Shown here piece by piece: positions 1 to 8,723 of a DNA stretch of 64,000 nucleotides. The notes below the pieces were generated by a model. It was not told where the DNA came from. It worked only from the letters and a program-made list of their open reading frames with translations, and did not search any database. The DNA comes from Litoreibacter arenae DSM 19593. Its GTDB lineage: Bacteria; Pseudomonadota; Alphaproteobacteria; Rhodobacterales; Rhodobacteraceae. A program made the translations under genes and the position numbers. The stretch spans positions 186,001 through 250,000 of the forward strand of contig NZ_KE557312.1 of the NCBI RefSeq assembly GCF_000442275.2, read 5' to 3'. Position 1 is the stretch's first letter; each line of letters starts with the position of its first letter.

Positions 1-41
1 ACCCTTACCAAGGGTGTGCTCTGCCACTGAGCTACCACAGC
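1..41 (-). tRNA. tRNA-Thr (GGT), 3' part cut off by the window edge
   Basis: On the minus strand the sequence begins GCTGTGGTAGCTCAGTGGC, a tRNA acceptor stem, D-stem and D-loop, and continues into an anticodon stem-loop of CACCC, TTGGTAA, GGGT. The anticodon GGT reads threonine codons. The T-arm and acceptor 3' strand lie outside the window, so the structure cannot be folded completely. Confidence 0.85.
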
Positions 42-136
42 ATCTACACTTGCGTGTGGGCGGGGTATTAGGGCGAAATTCCTCTCGGCGCAACCCTAAT
101 CTGGACCCTTTTCGCGCCCTGCGTTAAGACGGGGGC

Positions 137-307
137 ATGAGCGACAAGACGTCCCCAAACGACCCGTCCAAGCCACAAACCGCCGCGCAGTTGCGTGAGG
201 CGCGGTTGAAGGCGGCGCTCAAGGCGAATATGGGACGCAGGAAGCAGCAGGCACGCGCCAGAAAAGCCCCCGCAGATGCGGGCAATAACGAGAAAAAAGG
301 GCAGTAG
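137..307 (+). CDS. small basic protein upstream of murA (56 aa), unknown function
   Basis: A 56-codon frame starts at ATG 137 and ends TAG 305-307, three bases before the murA ATG. The product is hydrophilic and basic in its centre (MGRRKQQARARKAP) with a Ser/Pro/Lys-rich start and no membrane segment. Its tight spacing suggests co-transcription with murA. I recall similar short proteins ahead of murA in Rhodobacteraceae but do not know a function. Coding status is inferred from position and composition only. Confidence 0.6.
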   Translation: MSDKTSPNDPSKPQTAAQLREARLKAALKANMGRRKQQARARKAPADAGNNEKKGQ

Positions 308-310
308 AGC

Positions 311-1576
311 ATGGATAAGATCGTCGTCACGGGCAATGGCCCGCTCAAGGGTGAGATTGCAATTTCGGGGGCGAAGAACACCTGTTTGAAACTGATGACA
401 GCCGCCTTGTTGAGCGACGAGCCGCTGACCCTGACAAATGTGCCGCGCCTGTCGGATATCGGGACGTTGTCGGAGTTGCTGGAGTCGCTGGGCTGCGAAG
501 TGGCGTTGTTGAACGGTGGCAATGTCATGGTGCTGTCGGCAGGCAAGATCACCAACCGCAAGGCGGATTACGAGATGGTGCGCAAGCTGCGGGCGTCGTT
601 CAACGTGCTGGGGCCGTTGGTCGCGCGGGAGGGCGAGGCGACCGTATCGCTACCCGGGGGTTGCGCCATTGGCGCGCGCAAGGTGGATTTGCACCTGATG
701 GCGCTGGAAAAGCTGGGCGCCGAGATCACGCTGGACGAGGGGTATGTGCATTGCTCCGCCCCGAACGGGCTGACGGGCGCTGTTATCGAGTTCCCGTTTG
801 TCACCGTAGGCGGCACCGAAAACGCGATTACCGCCGCCACGCTGGCGAAGGGCACGACAGTCATCAAGAACGCGGCGCGGGAGCCGGATACGGTAGATTT
901 GTGCAAATGCCTCAGCGCAATGGGTGCGAAAATCTCCGGCGCTGGCACCTCGGAGATTACCATTGAAGGCGTTGACCGGCTGCATGGCGCCACACATGAG
1001 GTCATCGCCGACCGGATCGAGTTGGGCACGTTCATGATCGCGCCTGCGATCGCGGGCGGCGAGGTCGAACTGATCGGCGGTCGCCGTGATCTTGTCGATG
1101 CGTTCTGCAAGAAGCTGGAGGCAACCGGCGTTGTCGTCACCGAGACAGATCGCGGCTTAAAGGTGTCTCACAATGGCGACCGCCTGAAGCCCGTTGACGT
1201 GGAGACAGAGCCGTTTCCCGGCTTCCCGACCGATCTGCAAGCGCAGATGATGGCGGCGCTGTGCCTTGCCGACGGCACCTCGAAGCTGCACGAGACCATT
1301 TTTGAAAACCGCTTCATGCATGCCCCTGAATTGATCCGTATGGGCGCAAAAATTGACGTGCATGGCGGTCATGCAACGGTGACGGGCGTGAAACAGATGA
1401 ACGGTGCGCCAGTGATGGCGACGGATTTGCGAGCTTCGGTGTCGCTGATCCTGGCGGGTCTTGCAGCCGAGGGCGAAACTACCGTCGGCCGCGTCTATCA
1501 CCTTGATCGCGGCTACGAGCGGATCGAGGAAAAACTGAGCGGCATCGGCGCTCTGATCAAGCGGGTGTCGGCATGA
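311..1576 (+). CDS. murA: UDP-N-acetylglucosamine 1-carboxyvinyltransferase
   Basis: MurA transfers enolpyruvate from PEP to UDP-GlcNAc, the first committed step of cytoplasmic peptidoglycan precursor synthesis. The 421-residue length is normal for the family. The N-terminal [10 protein letters not shown] carries the conserved Lys22-Asn23 pair, and the loop [16 protein letters not shown] carries the PEP-reacting cysteine at residue 118, so fosfomycin sensitivity at this site would be expected. The C-terminal [19 protein letters not shown] is typical of the second EPSP-synthase-like domain. The stop overlaps the next start by 4 bp (ATGA), indicating translational coupling to the DUF2948 gene. 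Confidence 0.97.
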   Translation: MDKIVVTGNGPLKGEIAISGAKNTCLKLMTAALLSDEPLTLTNVPRLSDIGTLSELLESLGCEVALLNGGNVMVLSAGKITNRKADYEMVRKLRASFNVLGPLVAREGEATVSLPGGCAIGARKVDLHLMALEKLGAEITLDEGYVHCSAPNGLTGAVIEFPFVTVGGTENAITAATLAKGTTVIKNAAREPDTVDLCKCLSAMGAKISGAGTSEITIEGVDRLHGATHEVIADRIELGTFMIAPAIAGGEVELIGGRRDLVDAFCKKLEATGVVVTETDRGLKVSHNGDRLKPVDVETEPFPGFPTDLQAQMMAALCLADGTSKLHETIFENRFMHAPELIRMGAKIDVHGGHATVTGVKQMNGAPVMATDLRASVSLILAGLAAEGETTVGRVYHLDRGYERIEEKLSGIGALIKRVSA

Positions 1577-2052
1577 ACCGTGACGCAAGTTTCGAAGACG
1601 GGGCGGAACGCCCATTGCGCCTGAAGGCCGAGGGAGCCGAGGACGTCACGGTGCTGTCATCGTTGGCGCAAGACGCAGTGTTCCCAATGGCGGAGATCGC
1701 GTGGAAGCCGTCCCGGCGTCGCTTTGCGTTGCTTCTGAACCGGTTTCGCTGGGAAGACCTGCCCGCGGCGGAGCGTCGTGGTCGCGATTTCGAGCGTGTG
1801 CGGGCGGTTTTGGCATTTGACGATGTCACCAAGGTGTCGTCGAGCGGTCTGGACCGTTCGGACCCCGATATCGTGCTCTCCCTGCTTTCGATCACTTGGG
1901 AGCCGCTGGAAGACGGCGCAGGGCGGTTCGAGTTGACCCTCGCGGGTGACGGCGCAATCGCGCTGGAAGCGGAGTGCGTCAACGTCATCCTGCAAGACGT
2001 CACCCGCCCCTATATCGCGCCGTCACGCAAAGCGCCCAAACACCCGGAATGA
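1573..2052 (+). CDS. DUF2948 family protein
   Basis: This 159-residue protein starts inside the murA stop and ends inside the start of the GNAT gene, so all three are probably translated from one message. The sequence ([19 protein letters not shown], then [19 protein letters not shown]) matches my recollection of DUF2948, an alphaproteobacterial family found next to murA and hisD. It has no signal peptide or transmembrane segment, so it is probably cytoplasmic. No biochemical role is known to me; context only suggests linkage with housekeeping metabolism. Confidence 0.85.
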   Translation: MNRDASFEDGAERPLRLKAEGAEDVTVLSSLAQDAVFPMAEIAWKPSRRRFALLLNRFRWEDLPAAERRGRDFERVRAVLAFDDVTKVSSSGLDRSDPDIVLSLLSITWEPLEDGAGRFELTLAGDGAIALEAECVNVILQDVTRPYIAPSRKAPKHPE

Positions 2053-2543
2053 AAGTCCGCGCCCTGACGGAGGCAGACGCGGACGCCTATTGCGCGCTGC
2101 ATGTCGAGGGGGTGACGAATTATCCCACTGCCTTCCTGCGCTCGCTGGACGAGGTGCGCAACACCAGTGAAGAGATGACGGCGCGGACGCTGAACAGCGG
2201 AAAGATGATAGGCGCCTTCGCGGGTGATACGCTGGTCGGCTTTGCAGGCTTGGCGCAGAACGGCTTTGCGTCGGCCAAGCACCGTGCGCTGGTCGGGCCG
2301 TTTTATGTGAGCGTCGAGTTTCAAGGGCAGGGTGCTGCGCAGGCGCTTATGGACGCCTTGGTGATCCGTGCGCAGGAGTTGGGCGTTTTGCAACTTGAAC
2401 TCTACGTCTGGTCCGGCAACCCGCGTGCGCAGCGGTTCTACATGCGCAACGGGTTCGTGCAGACGGGGGTGATCCCGCGCTCCGTCATTATTGACGGCCA
2501 GCCTTGCGACGATTTCTTCATGGTCCGCGCTTTGGATCGTTGA
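2049..2543 (+). CDS. GNAT family N-acetyltransferase
   Basis: ATG 2049 overlaps the DUF2948 stop (ATGA), and this start gives a 164-residue single-domain GNAT protein that begins [18 protein letters not shown], the usual first strand and helix. Motif A, the acetyl-CoA pyrophosphate-binding loop, is visible as FYVSVEFQGQGAAQALMDA (Q-x-x-G-x-A type). The later LELYVWSGNPRAQRFYMRN is motif B with the usual Asn and Tyr. Substrate cannot be deduced. The longer frame reaching back to 1974 would only duplicate DUF2948 sequence and is not favoured. Confidence 0.9.
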   Translation: MKVRALTEADADAYCALHVEGVTNYPTAFLRSLDEVRNTSEEMTARTLNSGKMIGAFAGDTLVGFAGLAQNGFASAKHRALVGPFYVSVEFQGQGAAQALMDALVIRAQELGVLQLELYVWSGNPRAQRFYMRNGFVQTGVIPRSVIIDGQPCDDFFMVRALDR

Positions 2544-2574
2544 GCCTGCCGCCCCTGCGGGGTATGGAGGCGTC

Positions 2575-3879
2575 ATGCCTATGTTTCTCAACAGCTCTGA
2601 CGCTGATTTCGACACCCAATTCGCCCGGCTTCTAACCATGAAGCGCGAGGACAGCCCTGATGTGGACGCCGTCGTGGCGGACATCATCTCGGATGTGCAG
2701 TCCCGCGGCGATGCGGCTCTGATCGAGCTGACGGCCAAGTTTGACCGGATGGAGTTGACGCCGGATACGCTGGCCTTCACCCGCGAGGAAATGGACGCCG
2801 AAATTGCCAAGGTTCCTGCTGAAGAACGCGCCGCGCTGGCTTTGGCCGCAGAGCGCATCCGCGCCTACCACGACCGCCAATTGCCGCAGGACGAGGCATG
2901 GGAAGGCCCCCATGGCGAGATGCTCGGCTGGCGTTGGACGCCCGTAGAGGCGGCGGGGCTTTACGTGCCGGGCGGGTTGGCCAGTTATCCGTCGAGCGTG
3001 CTGATGAATGCCATCCCTGCACAGGTGGCAGGGGTCGAGCGGTTGGTGATTTGCGCCCCCACGCCGGACGGTGTGGCGAACCCGTTGGTACTGCTGGCGG
3101 CGCGTCTTTCCGGCGTGGAGACCGTCTACCGCATAGGCGGCGCGCAGGCGATTGCGGCGCTGGCTTATGGCACCGAAACCATTGCCGCTGTGGATAAGAT
3201 CACCGGGCCGGGCAACGCCTTCGTCGCCGCTGCCAAGCGCCGCGTGTTTGGACGTGTGGGGATCGACATGATCGCAGGACCTTCGGAGATTCTGGTGATC
3301 GCCGACAAGGACAACGACCCGGACTGGGTCGCGGTGGACCTGCTGTCACAGGCGGAGCATGACGAGAGCGCGCAAAGCATCCTGATAACCGATGACGCCG
3401 CCTTCGGGCTGGAGGTCACCAATGCAGTCGAGGCGCGGCTGGAAACCTTGGAGCGCCGCGCTATTGCCGGCCCAAGCTGGCGTGACTACGGCGCGGTGAT
3501 TATCGTGCGCGATATGAACGAGGCGTTGAACCTGTCTGACAGGATCGCCCCTGAACATCTTGAGATTGCATGTGAAAATGCCGATGATTTGGCTGCCCGA
3601 GTGCGCCATGCAGGCGCCATTTTTATCGGCTCCTACACACCCGAAGCGATTGGCGACTACATCGGCGGACCGAACCATGTGCTGCCCACCGCCCGCTCTG
3701 CGAGGTTCTCGTCCGGGTTATCGGTGATGGATTTCGTCAAGCGCACGACGCTGGCCCGCATGACCCCCGAAGCCCTAAAAGCCATCGGCCCCGCCGCAGA
3801 AACTTTGGCAAAGGCCGAAGGGCTTGAAGCCCACGGGCTTTCGGTCCGTGCCCGTTTGAACAGGTTGAATGAACAATGA
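2575..3879 (+). CDS. hisD: histidinol dehydrogenase
   Basis: HisD oxidises L-histidinol to L-histidine in two NAD-dependent, zinc-requiring steps at the end of histidine synthesis. The 434-residue product has the family signatures [40 protein letters not shown] (metal-binding Gln-His), APEHLEI and [19 protein letters not shown]. Start ATG 2575 is preceded by GGAGG at 2566-2570; an upstream in-frame start would run into the GNAT gene. The stop overlaps the next start by 4 bp. The histidinol-phosphatase candidate hisN lies about 48 kb away at 52157. Confidence 0.97.
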   Translation: MPMFLNSSDADFDTQFARLLTMKREDSPDVDAVVADIISDVQSRGDAALIELTAKFDRMELTPDTLAFTREEMDAEIAKVPAEERAALALAAERIRAYHDRQLPQDEAWEGPHGEMLGWRWTPVEAAGLYVPGGLASYPSSVLMNAIPAQVAGVERLVICAPTPDGVANPLVLLAARLSGVETVYRIGGAQAIAALAYGTETIAAVDKITGPGNAFVAAAKRRVFGRVGIDMIAGPSEILVIADKDNDPDWVAVDLLSQAEHDESAQSILITDDAAFGLEVTNAVEARLETLERRAIAGPSWRDYGAVIIVRDMNEALNLSDRIAPEHLEIACENADDLAARVRHAGAIFIGSYTPEAIGDYIGGPNHVLPTARSARFSSGLSVMDFVKRTTLARMTPEALKAIGPAAETLAKAEGLEAHGLSVRARLNRLNEQ

Positions 3880-4346
3880 CCAAACTTTGCGACGTCTCCA
3901 TTGACGACAGCGGCCTGCCGGTTCCCACGGCGGAGATCGAGCAGGAGCGGAAGGTTGCGATTTTCGACCTGCTGGAAGACAATTCTTTTGTACTGCCGCA
4001 AGAGGGTGCGCCGGACGGGCCTTATAAGCTGGAGCTCTCGATCCGCGAGCGGCGGCTGGTGTTCGACCTGCATACCGAAGGCGGCGACAAGGCGGCCGAG
4101 TTCCACCTGTCGCTCGGCCCGTTCCGGCAAGTGGTAAAGGACTACTTCCAGATATGCGAAAGCTATTTCGACGCGGTGAAAAAGCTGCCACCCAGCCAGA
4201 TCGAGACCATAGATATGGCGCGGCGGGGTATCCACAACGAAGGTGCCCGCGTTCTGGAGGACCGACTGGAAGGCAAGGCCGACGTCGACACCGACACCGC
4301 GCGGCGGTTGTTCACCCTTATTTGCGTCCTGCATTTCGGAGGTTGA
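3876..4346 (+). CDS. UPF0262 family protein
   Basis: A 156-residue cytoplasmic protein whose start overlaps the hisD stop (ATGA). Segments such as ERKVAIFDLLEDNSF, LSIRERRLVFDLHTE and IDMARRGIHNEGARVLEDRL are those I associate with UPF0262, a conserved alphaproteobacterial family normally located between hisD and a low-molecular-weight phosphatase, as here. No function is established that I know of. Four bases separate it from the phosphatase gene, so it is part of the same transcription unit. Confidence 0.9.
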   Translation: MTKLCDVSIDDSGLPVPTAEIEQERKVAIFDLLEDNSFVLPQEGAPDGPYKLELSIRERRLVFDLHTEGGDKAAEFHLSLGPFRQVVKDYFQICESYFDAVKKLPPSQIETIDMARRGIHNEGARVLEDRLEGKADVDTDTARRLFTLICVLHFGG

Positions 4347-4350
4347 GGCC

Positions 4351-4818
4351 GTGAGCGCGGAGCAACCACAATCGGTCTTGTTCTGCTGCGACCACAACGC
4401 CGTGCGCTCGCCCATGGCTGAGGGGTTGATGAAGAAATTCTACGGCACCGACATTTATGTGCAATCGGCTGGTGTCAAAAACGATCTGGATATCGACGGC
4501 TTCTCGGTGGCCGTGTGCAAGGAGTCGGGCATTGAGTTGTCGCGCCACCGCACGCGCTCCTTCGAGGAAATGCAGGAATGGGGCGACGACCTTTCGGGAT
4601 TCGACCTCATTGTGGCACTTAGCCCCGCGTCACAGCGCCAAGCGCTGGAATTGACGCGGGTGTACCACCTTCAGGTTGAATACTGGCCCATTCTGGACCC
4701 CACCGGTCTGGGCGAGGGGCGCGAGGAGAAGCTGAACTCCTACCGCATGGCCCGCGACCAGATCAAAGACCGGATTCTGGCGCGTTTCGGGCCTCCGACG
4801 GCGGATGCTGAGGCCTAA
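4351..4818 (+). CDS. low molecular weight protein-tyrosine-phosphatase-like protein
   Basis: Read from GTG 4351, just after the UPF0262 stop, this gives 155 residues that begin VSAEQPQSVLFCCDHNAVRS. CDHNAVRS is the C-x5-R-S phosphate-binding loop of the LMW phosphatase/arsenate reductase fold, with the nucleophilic Cys directly after the first strand. The later WPILDPTG contains the Asp-Pro general acid. The family dephosphorylates phosphotyrosine proteins or reduces arsenate; there are no extra redox cysteines pairing with the loop, so phosphatase activity is more likely. An upstream ATG in frame would overlap UPF0262 heavily. Confidence 0.88.
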   Translation: MSAEQPQSVLFCCDHNAVRSPMAEGLMKKFYGTDIYVQSAGVKNDLDIDGFSVAVCKESGIELSRHRTRSFEEMQEWGDDLSGFDLIVALSPASQRQALELTRVYHLQVEYWPILDPTGLGEGREEKLNSYRMARDQIKDRILARFGPPTADAEA

Positions 4819-4874
4819 CCGCACCAAATCACCGATAAATCCGGTGTGACGCCGTGGCCAAACCCACTTAACCC

Positions 4875-4903
4875 TTGAAAACCCCCAAGACCCGGCGCAT
4901 CTA
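4875..4903 (+). promoter_or_regulatory. weak candidate promoter for infA
   Basis: The 126-bp gap before infA holds TTGAAA (4875-4880), then 17 bp, then CATCTA (4898-4903). The -35 is good, the -10 poor. This gap is the only sizeable one between hisD and yacG, so a promoter for infA-maf-RNase-yacG is expected here. Confidence 0.3.
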
Positions 4904-4944
4904 GTGCACGCCTGCGCTTTGGTGGGCATAACAACGGAGTGAAC

Positions 4945-5163
4945 ATGGCCAAGGAAGAACTGCTCGAATTCCCCGGCGTCGTGAAGGACCTCCTGCCTAA
5001 CGCGACTTTTCTGGTCGAGCTTGAAAACGGCCATACGATTATCGCGCATACGGCAGGCAAGATGCGTAAGAACCGCATCCGTGTTCTGGCAGGCGACAAG
5101 GTGCAGGTCGAGATGACCCCCTATGATCTGACCAAGGGTCGGATCAACTATCGATTCAAGTGA
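4945..5163 (+). CDS. infA: translation initiation factor IF-1
   Basis: IF-1 binds the ribosomal A site during initiation. The 72-residue product, starting [13 protein letters not shown], is the standard single S1/OB-fold domain, with [19 protein letters not shown] and [17 protein letters not shown] as the hallmark strands. ATG 4945 has GGAG at 4936-4939; an ATG two codons upstream is less likely because family members begin MAKEE. The stop overlaps the GTG start of maf (GTGA), so the two are coupled. Confidence 0.97.
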   Translation: MAKEELLEFPGVVKDLLPNATFLVELENGHTIIAHTAGKMRKNRIRVLAGDKVQVEMTPYDLTKGRINYRFK

Positions 5164-5756
5164 CCGCTCTGACCCGGGATGCCGGGTTGAAGCTTGTGCT
5201 TGGCTCCGGCTCGCCAAGGCGGTTGGAGCTTTTGGCGACCTTGGGGATTACCCCTGACGACATCCGCCCCCCCGATATCGACGAAGATCCGCTGCCAGCC
5301 GAGAAGCCGCGTGATTACTGCCGCCGTATAGCGCGTAGTAAAGCGGAGGCGTTGACCCTCGGCGACGACGAAGTCGCGCTATGTGCCGATACCACCGTTG
5401 CGCTGGGTCGCCGCATTCTTGGCAAACCCGCCGACGCAGCTGAGGCGGCGCAATTCCTGCTCAAGCTGTCCGGGCGCAGGCATCGGGTGATCACAGCCAT
5501 GGCGGTAAAGCGCGGCGACCGCATTTGGGAGCGTGATGTGGTGACAATGGTCAGGATGAAGAACCTGTCGGACGAGGAACTGAACGCCTATCTGGCCACC
5601 GATGACTGGCAGGGCAAGGCAGGCGGATACGCCATTCAAGGGCCGGCAGGGGCGTTTATCCCATGGATACAAGGGTCTTACACCGGCGTGATGGGCTTGC
5701 CCGTCGCCGAAGCCGCGACGATGTTGCGCGCGGCAGGCTACGAGGCGCGACCATGA
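5160..5756 (+). CDS. maf: Maf-like nucleotide pyrophosphatase
   Basis: Maf proteins hydrolyse canonical (dTTP/UTP/CTP) or modified nucleoside triphosphates and are considered house-cleaning enzymes linked to cell division control. The 198-residue sequence has the N-terminal [12 protein letters not shown] signature, CADTTVALG with the catalytic Asp, and [19 protein letters not shown] near the C-terminus. The GTG start at 5160 overlaps the infA stop. The stop overlaps the following RNase E/G gene by 4 bp, giving an infA-maf-RNase-yacG chain. Confidence 0.93.
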   Translation: MTALTRDAGLKLVLGSGSPRRLELLATLGITPDDIRPPDIDEDPLPAEKPRDYCRRIARSKAEALTLGDDEVALCADTTVALGRRILGKPADAAEAAQFLLKLSGRRHRVITAMAVKRGDRIWERDVVTMVRMKNLSDEELNAYLATDDWQGKAGGYAIQGPAGAFIPWIQGSYTGVMGLPVAEAATMLRAAGYEARP

Positions 5757-6778
5757 AGGGGGCATTGATCGTGCTGGGTGAACTGGCGGGCCGTCAAGCG
5801 GCGGCGCGCATCGTAGACGGTAAGCTGGACGACTTGCTGCTGGCCCCGGACGACGATGCCCCACCTGCGCCGGGCGCGATATTTCGCGCCGTCGCGGATC
5901 GTCCGCTAAAGGGGCAGGGCGGCATGATGCTGGCGCTGCCGGACGGACAAACCGCGCTGTTTCGCGGGGCCAAGGGGTTGAAGCCCGGCACCACGATGCT
6001 GGTGCAAGTGACATCGTATTCCGAGGCCCACAAGGCGGTGCCGGTCACGGACCGGCTGATCTTCAAAGGGCGCAGCGTGATCGTGACGCCGGGTGCCAAG
6101 GGCCTGAACGTGTCGCGTCAGGTCCGCGACGACGATATGCGTGAGACATTGCTGGCGGCGCTGCACCGTTCCCGCGCGCCGGAGGCAGGTCATGGCGTGA
6201 TCCTGCGAACCGGCGCGGTCGGTCTTGATGCGGATGATATCGCGGAGGAGGCAGACAGCCTGCTGGATCTAACGGATGCAGTTCTGACAGACGCGGATGG
6301 TCCGCCGGAATTGCTGGTCGACGCCCCCGGACCGCATGATCTGGCGTGGCGCGACTGGCCGCATGGCGATGGCACCGTCGAAGGATTCGAGGCGCATGGT
6401 GTTCTCGACGCGCTCGCGGCACTGGATAGCGATGAAGTGTCGGTTGGTCAGGGTGCGATGTTTATCGAGCCGACCCGGGCTCTGGTGGCGGTTGATGTGA
6501 ATACGGGTGGAGATTTTTCGCCCGCCGCAGGACTGAAAGTCAATCTCGCCGCCGCCAAGGCACTCCCGCGTCAGTTGCGGTTGCGGGGACTGGGTGGGCA
6601 GATTACCCTTGATCTGGCACCGATGCCAAAGAAAGACCGCAAGCAATTCGAGTTGGCTTTGCGCAACGCGTTTCGCGCAGACCCGATAGAGACCTCTTTG
6701 GTCGGCTGGACGCCACTCGGGCATTTCGAGCTCCAGCGCAAGCGAGAGCGGATGCCGCTACCGAAAGGACTGGTGTGA
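5753..6778 (+). CDS. short ribonuclease E/G family protein
   Basis: From ATG 5753, overlapping the maf stop, the product is 341 residues, much shorter than RNase E and shorter than RNase G. The catalytic core is recognisable: [12 protein letters not shown] carries the first metal-binding Asp and [18 protein letters not shown] the second. The N-terminal part is reduced to a compact S1-like barrel, and the CPxCxG zinc-link motif of RNase E/G is absent, so the usual tetramer interface may be missing. Such short forms between maf and yacG recur in Rhodobacteraceae as far as I recall. RNase activity is inferred from the conserved Asp residues. Confidence 0.85.
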   Translation: MKGALIVLGELAGRQAAARIVDGKLDDLLLAPDDDAPPAPGAIFRAVADRPLKGQGGMMLALPDGQTALFRGAKGLKPGTTMLVQVTSYSEAHKAVPVTDRLIFKGRSVIVTPGAKGLNVSRQVRDDDMRETLLAALHRSRAPEAGHGVILRTGAVGLDADDIAEEADSLLDLTDAVLTDADGPPELLVDAPGPHDLAWRDWPHGDGTVEGFEAHGVLDALAALDSDEVSVGQGAMFIEPTRALVAVDVNTGGDFSPAAGLKVNLAAAKALPRQLRLRGLGGQITLDLAPMPKKDRKQFELALRNAFRADPIETSLVGWTPLGHFELQRKRERMPLPKGLV

Positions 6779-6996
6779 TGAGCTGCCCCATTTGCTCCAA
6801 AGACACGGTGGAAAAGTTCCGCCCCTTTTGCTCCAAACGCTGCGCCGACATTGACCTTGGGCGCTGGATGACAGGAGCCTACGCGCTGCCGAGCGAAGAT
6901 CCGGTCGACGATGAAGAGTTGATGGAAGAGCTGGAGAAAACGCTGGGCGAAATCGCTGCCAACGGCAAAAACGACGGTGGTTCCAAGCCGCATTGA
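6778..6996 (+). CDS. yacG: DNA gyrase inhibitor YacG (zinc-binding)
   Basis: A 72-residue protein with the YacG zinc site CPICSK...FCSKRC, followed by [16 protein letters not shown], which is the conserved gyrase-contacting segment, and an acidic tail. YacG binds GyrB and blocks DNA binding. The ATG at 6778 is immediately preceded by an in-frame GTG at 6775 that would overlap the RNase stop; either could be used. It ends the infA cluster, 113 bp before tRNA-Phe. Confidence 0.92.
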   Translation: MSCPICSKDTVEKFRPFCSKRCADIDLGRWMTGAYALPSEDPVDDEELMEELEKTLGEIAANGKNDGGSKPH

Positions 6997-7109
6997 CCTG
7001 TAGTGTTCGGGGTTGCGGCAATTTTCCTGCACAACCCTCTGGACAGCAACAAATCACTGGCCTAAATAGGCCCACGTTCGCAGGCAAACACCCTATGCGA
7101 ACACCCGGT

Positions 7110-7184
7110 GCCCGGGTAGCTCAGGGGTAGAGCAGTGGATTGAAAATCCTCGTGTCGGTGGTTCAAATCCGCCCCTGGGCACCA
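7110..7184 (+). tRNA. tRNA-Phe (GAA)
   Basis: A complete 75-nt cloverleaf with encoded CCA: acceptor GCCCGGG pairs with CCTGGGC, D-arm GCTC...GAGC, anticodon loop TTGAAAA giving anticodon GAA, and T-loop GTTCAAATC. It is the insertion target of the island that follows; its last 15 nt are repeated at 19943-19957, and the gene itself stays intact. Confidence 0.96.
7170..7184 (+). repeat. attL core: 3' end of tRNA-Phe
   Basis: The 15-bp sequence CGCCCCTGGGCACCA at the tRNA 3' end is repeated exactly, in the same orientation, at 19943-19957. Direct repeats of a tRNA terminus flanking an integrase gene are the classic mark of site-specific integration. Confidence 0.88.
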
Positions 7185-7231
7185 ATGAACCTCATAGTGT
7201 GAATGATATCAATGAGTTATGGGGAAAAATT

Positions 7232-7272
7232 GTCCCACCGTTTTCGCGCCGGGGCAAAAGTGGGACTTTTTT
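7232..7272. other. inverted GTCCCAC/GTGGGAC pair; candidate integrase arm site or terminator
   Basis: GTCCCAC (7232-7238) pairs with GTGGGAC (7260-7266) around a 21-nt loop and is followed by six T, so it could end transcription after tRNA-Phe. The same 11-bp AAAAGTGGGAC (7256-7266) recurs at 19845-19855, close to the other island end, which suits integrase arm-type binding sites better. The rest of 7185-7421 shows no gene. Confidence 0.4.
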
Positions 7273-7421
7273 GTTCGCGGTTCGGTCGCGGTCGAGTTTT
7301 CGTCCAAGAGACGCATTGAGACGTGATCGGGACGGCAGGATATGTGCTGGGACGCCCCCGAGCATTATTGGTAGAGGATGCGAGGCTTATTTTGCTCGCA
7401 TAATCTAGGTTGAGGATGACA

Positions 7422-8012
7422 ATGCCAGCGGATCGCTATTCGACCTTTTCGGAGCTTCTCAGTCACGAGACGGCAGGAAGCGATTATCGCATTGAAGCCC
7501 GTCATGTGACGAATTCAGCCTTGGTTATGGCGCCCCACGGCGGGCGGATCGAACCCGGTACTTCCGAGATTGCGCGAAGTGTGGCCCTAAATGACAAGTC
7601 GCTCTATCTCTTTGAAGGAGTGAGGGCCGGATTAAGGCATCACGAGTTGCACGTGACTTCCCACCTCTACGATGAACCCCTCGCCCTCGAAATTGCAGCT
7701 CGAACCGATCGCTTGGTTGCATTTCATGGCCGCGCTGATCGAGACGACGCCGAGACAATATGGATCGGAGGCCTCGACACAGACCTAAGTGAGCTGATCT
7801 TGGATCATATCGTGCAAGCGGATTTCGTCGGTAGGCTGCAAAAGGGTGAGCTCGCCGGAACTCATCCGAACAACATTTGCAATCGTGCGCGAAGTGGCAG
7901 GGGTGTGCAGCTGGAGCTGCCGAGAGCCTTGAGAAACCGATTGTTGAAAGAGCAAGACTGCTTGGTTCAATTCGCGACTGCTGTGCGCAATGCTCTCGCA
8001 GCGGCGAACTAG
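7422..8012 (+). CDS. poly-gamma-glutamate hydrolase family protein (phage-type)
   Basis: A 196-residue protein with the order of motifs I know from the PghP/DUF867 family of zinc-dependent poly-gamma-glutamate hydrolases: ALVMAPHGGRIEPGTSEIAR, SLYLFEG, LHVTSHLYDEPLAL, LVAFHGRAD, and near the C-terminus NICNRARSGRGVQLELPRALR. The His in PHGG, Glu in IEPGTSE and His in AFHG are likely metal or catalytic residues. The family is common in phages and islands and may remove poly-glutamate capsules. ATG 7422 is preferred because GAGG at 7412-7415 is well spaced; ATG 7416 and TTG 7410 are in frame upstream. Confidence 0.8.
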   Translation: MPADRYSTFSELLSHETAGSDYRIEARHVTNSALVMAPHGGRIEPGTSEIARSVALNDKSLYLFEGVRAGLRHHELHVTSHLYDEPLALEIAARTDRLVAFHGRADRDDAETIWIGGLDTDLSELILDHIVQADFVGRLQKGELAGTHPNNICNRARSGRGVQLELPRALRNRLLKEQDCLVQFATAVRNALAAAN

Positions 8013-8043
8013 CCAGACTTGGGGCGCCGCACCGATCCCGTGC

Positions 8044-8409
8044 CTACGAAAGACTGGCGCGTTGCGCTCTCCCGCCCCTAGCTCGTCGCGGTTCTTCTGT
8101 CTCTCCCAACCCTTCCAGCGCCACTGGAGCCGTCCCGGGGAACTCGACCATGAGCTTTAGCTCTCCGCCCATCGCGCGGACGTAGCTCGTCAGCGTCGAA
8201 AGCAGGAGGTCGCTCTGGCGTTCGTACTTCGCGACGGTGGCTTGTTGGACTCCGAGGGTTTCGGCCAGTTGCACTTGGGTCAAGTGCTTGGCCTTCCGCA
8301 GCTCCTGCAGCGTCAGGTACTCGGCATGCAGCCTATCCGCCTCGGCCTCGATCGTTGCGCGGCGGGCGGGGTCGAGGGTCGCCAGCTTGTCCTTCAGGCT
8401 TCGGGCCAT
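8044..8409 (-). CDS. XRE-family antitoxin-like DNA-binding protein (HigA-like)
   Basis: The 121-residue product starts MARSLKDKLATLDPARR and contains a Cro/C1 helix-turn-helix, LTQVQLAETLGVQQATVAKYE, followed by a short C-terminal dimerisation segment. This layout (N-terminal helix, then HTH) is typical of HigA antitoxins encoded after a HigB/RelE-like toxin. Just upstream on the same strand lies the remnant of such a toxin (8415-8581). The antitoxin appears intact while its toxin is not, so it may act as an orphan repressor. The C-terminal 20 or so residues are low-complexity Arg/Glu-rich. Confidence 0.8.
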   Translation of the reverse strand: MARSLKDKLATLDPARRATIEAEADRLHAEYLTLQELRKAKHLTQVQLAETLGVQQATVAKYERQSDLLLSTLTSYVRAMGGELKLMVEFPGTAPVALEGLGETEEPRRARGGRAQRASLS

Positions 8410-8414
8410 CGTCG

Positions 8415-8581
8415 TTATCCTTTCCGTCTCTCCAGATGGCGGTCGAAGCGGTCGTCCGCCCGAGCATGGGGCCTTCCCGCTCGAGCAACAGCGCCCGGGC
8501 GAGGATCGCGTCCTGCACCTCTTGTGGCAGGGCATCGAATTCCGGCTCAAATTCCTCGACAAAGGATACGGTCCACGGCAT
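8415..8581 (-). pseudogene. higB-like toxin remnant with internal deletion
   Basis: Reading from ATG 8581 gives MPWTVSFVEEFEPEFDAL and a helix ending EREGPMLGR, the normal start of a HigB/RelE toxin. The frame then goes out of register. In the frame one base over, the next residues are ADDRFDRHLERRKG and a stop at 8415-8417, the normal end of HigB. The central barrel of about 60 codons, with the catalytic residues, is missing. So an internal deletion joined the two ends of the gene out of frame; the antitoxin start follows 5 bp later. Confidence 0.75.
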
Positions 8582-8723
8582 CAGGCGAATACTTCCTTGA
8601 AGCTATATAGCCTTGAAGAACTAATTTTGCAAGAACGGGCTGCGGGGCAATAGCGTCGCTTCCGCAGGCGCGGGGCGAGGATCAGTCTGCATCTTTGAGC
8701 AGCCGCAGTGCCTTTTCCGCCGC

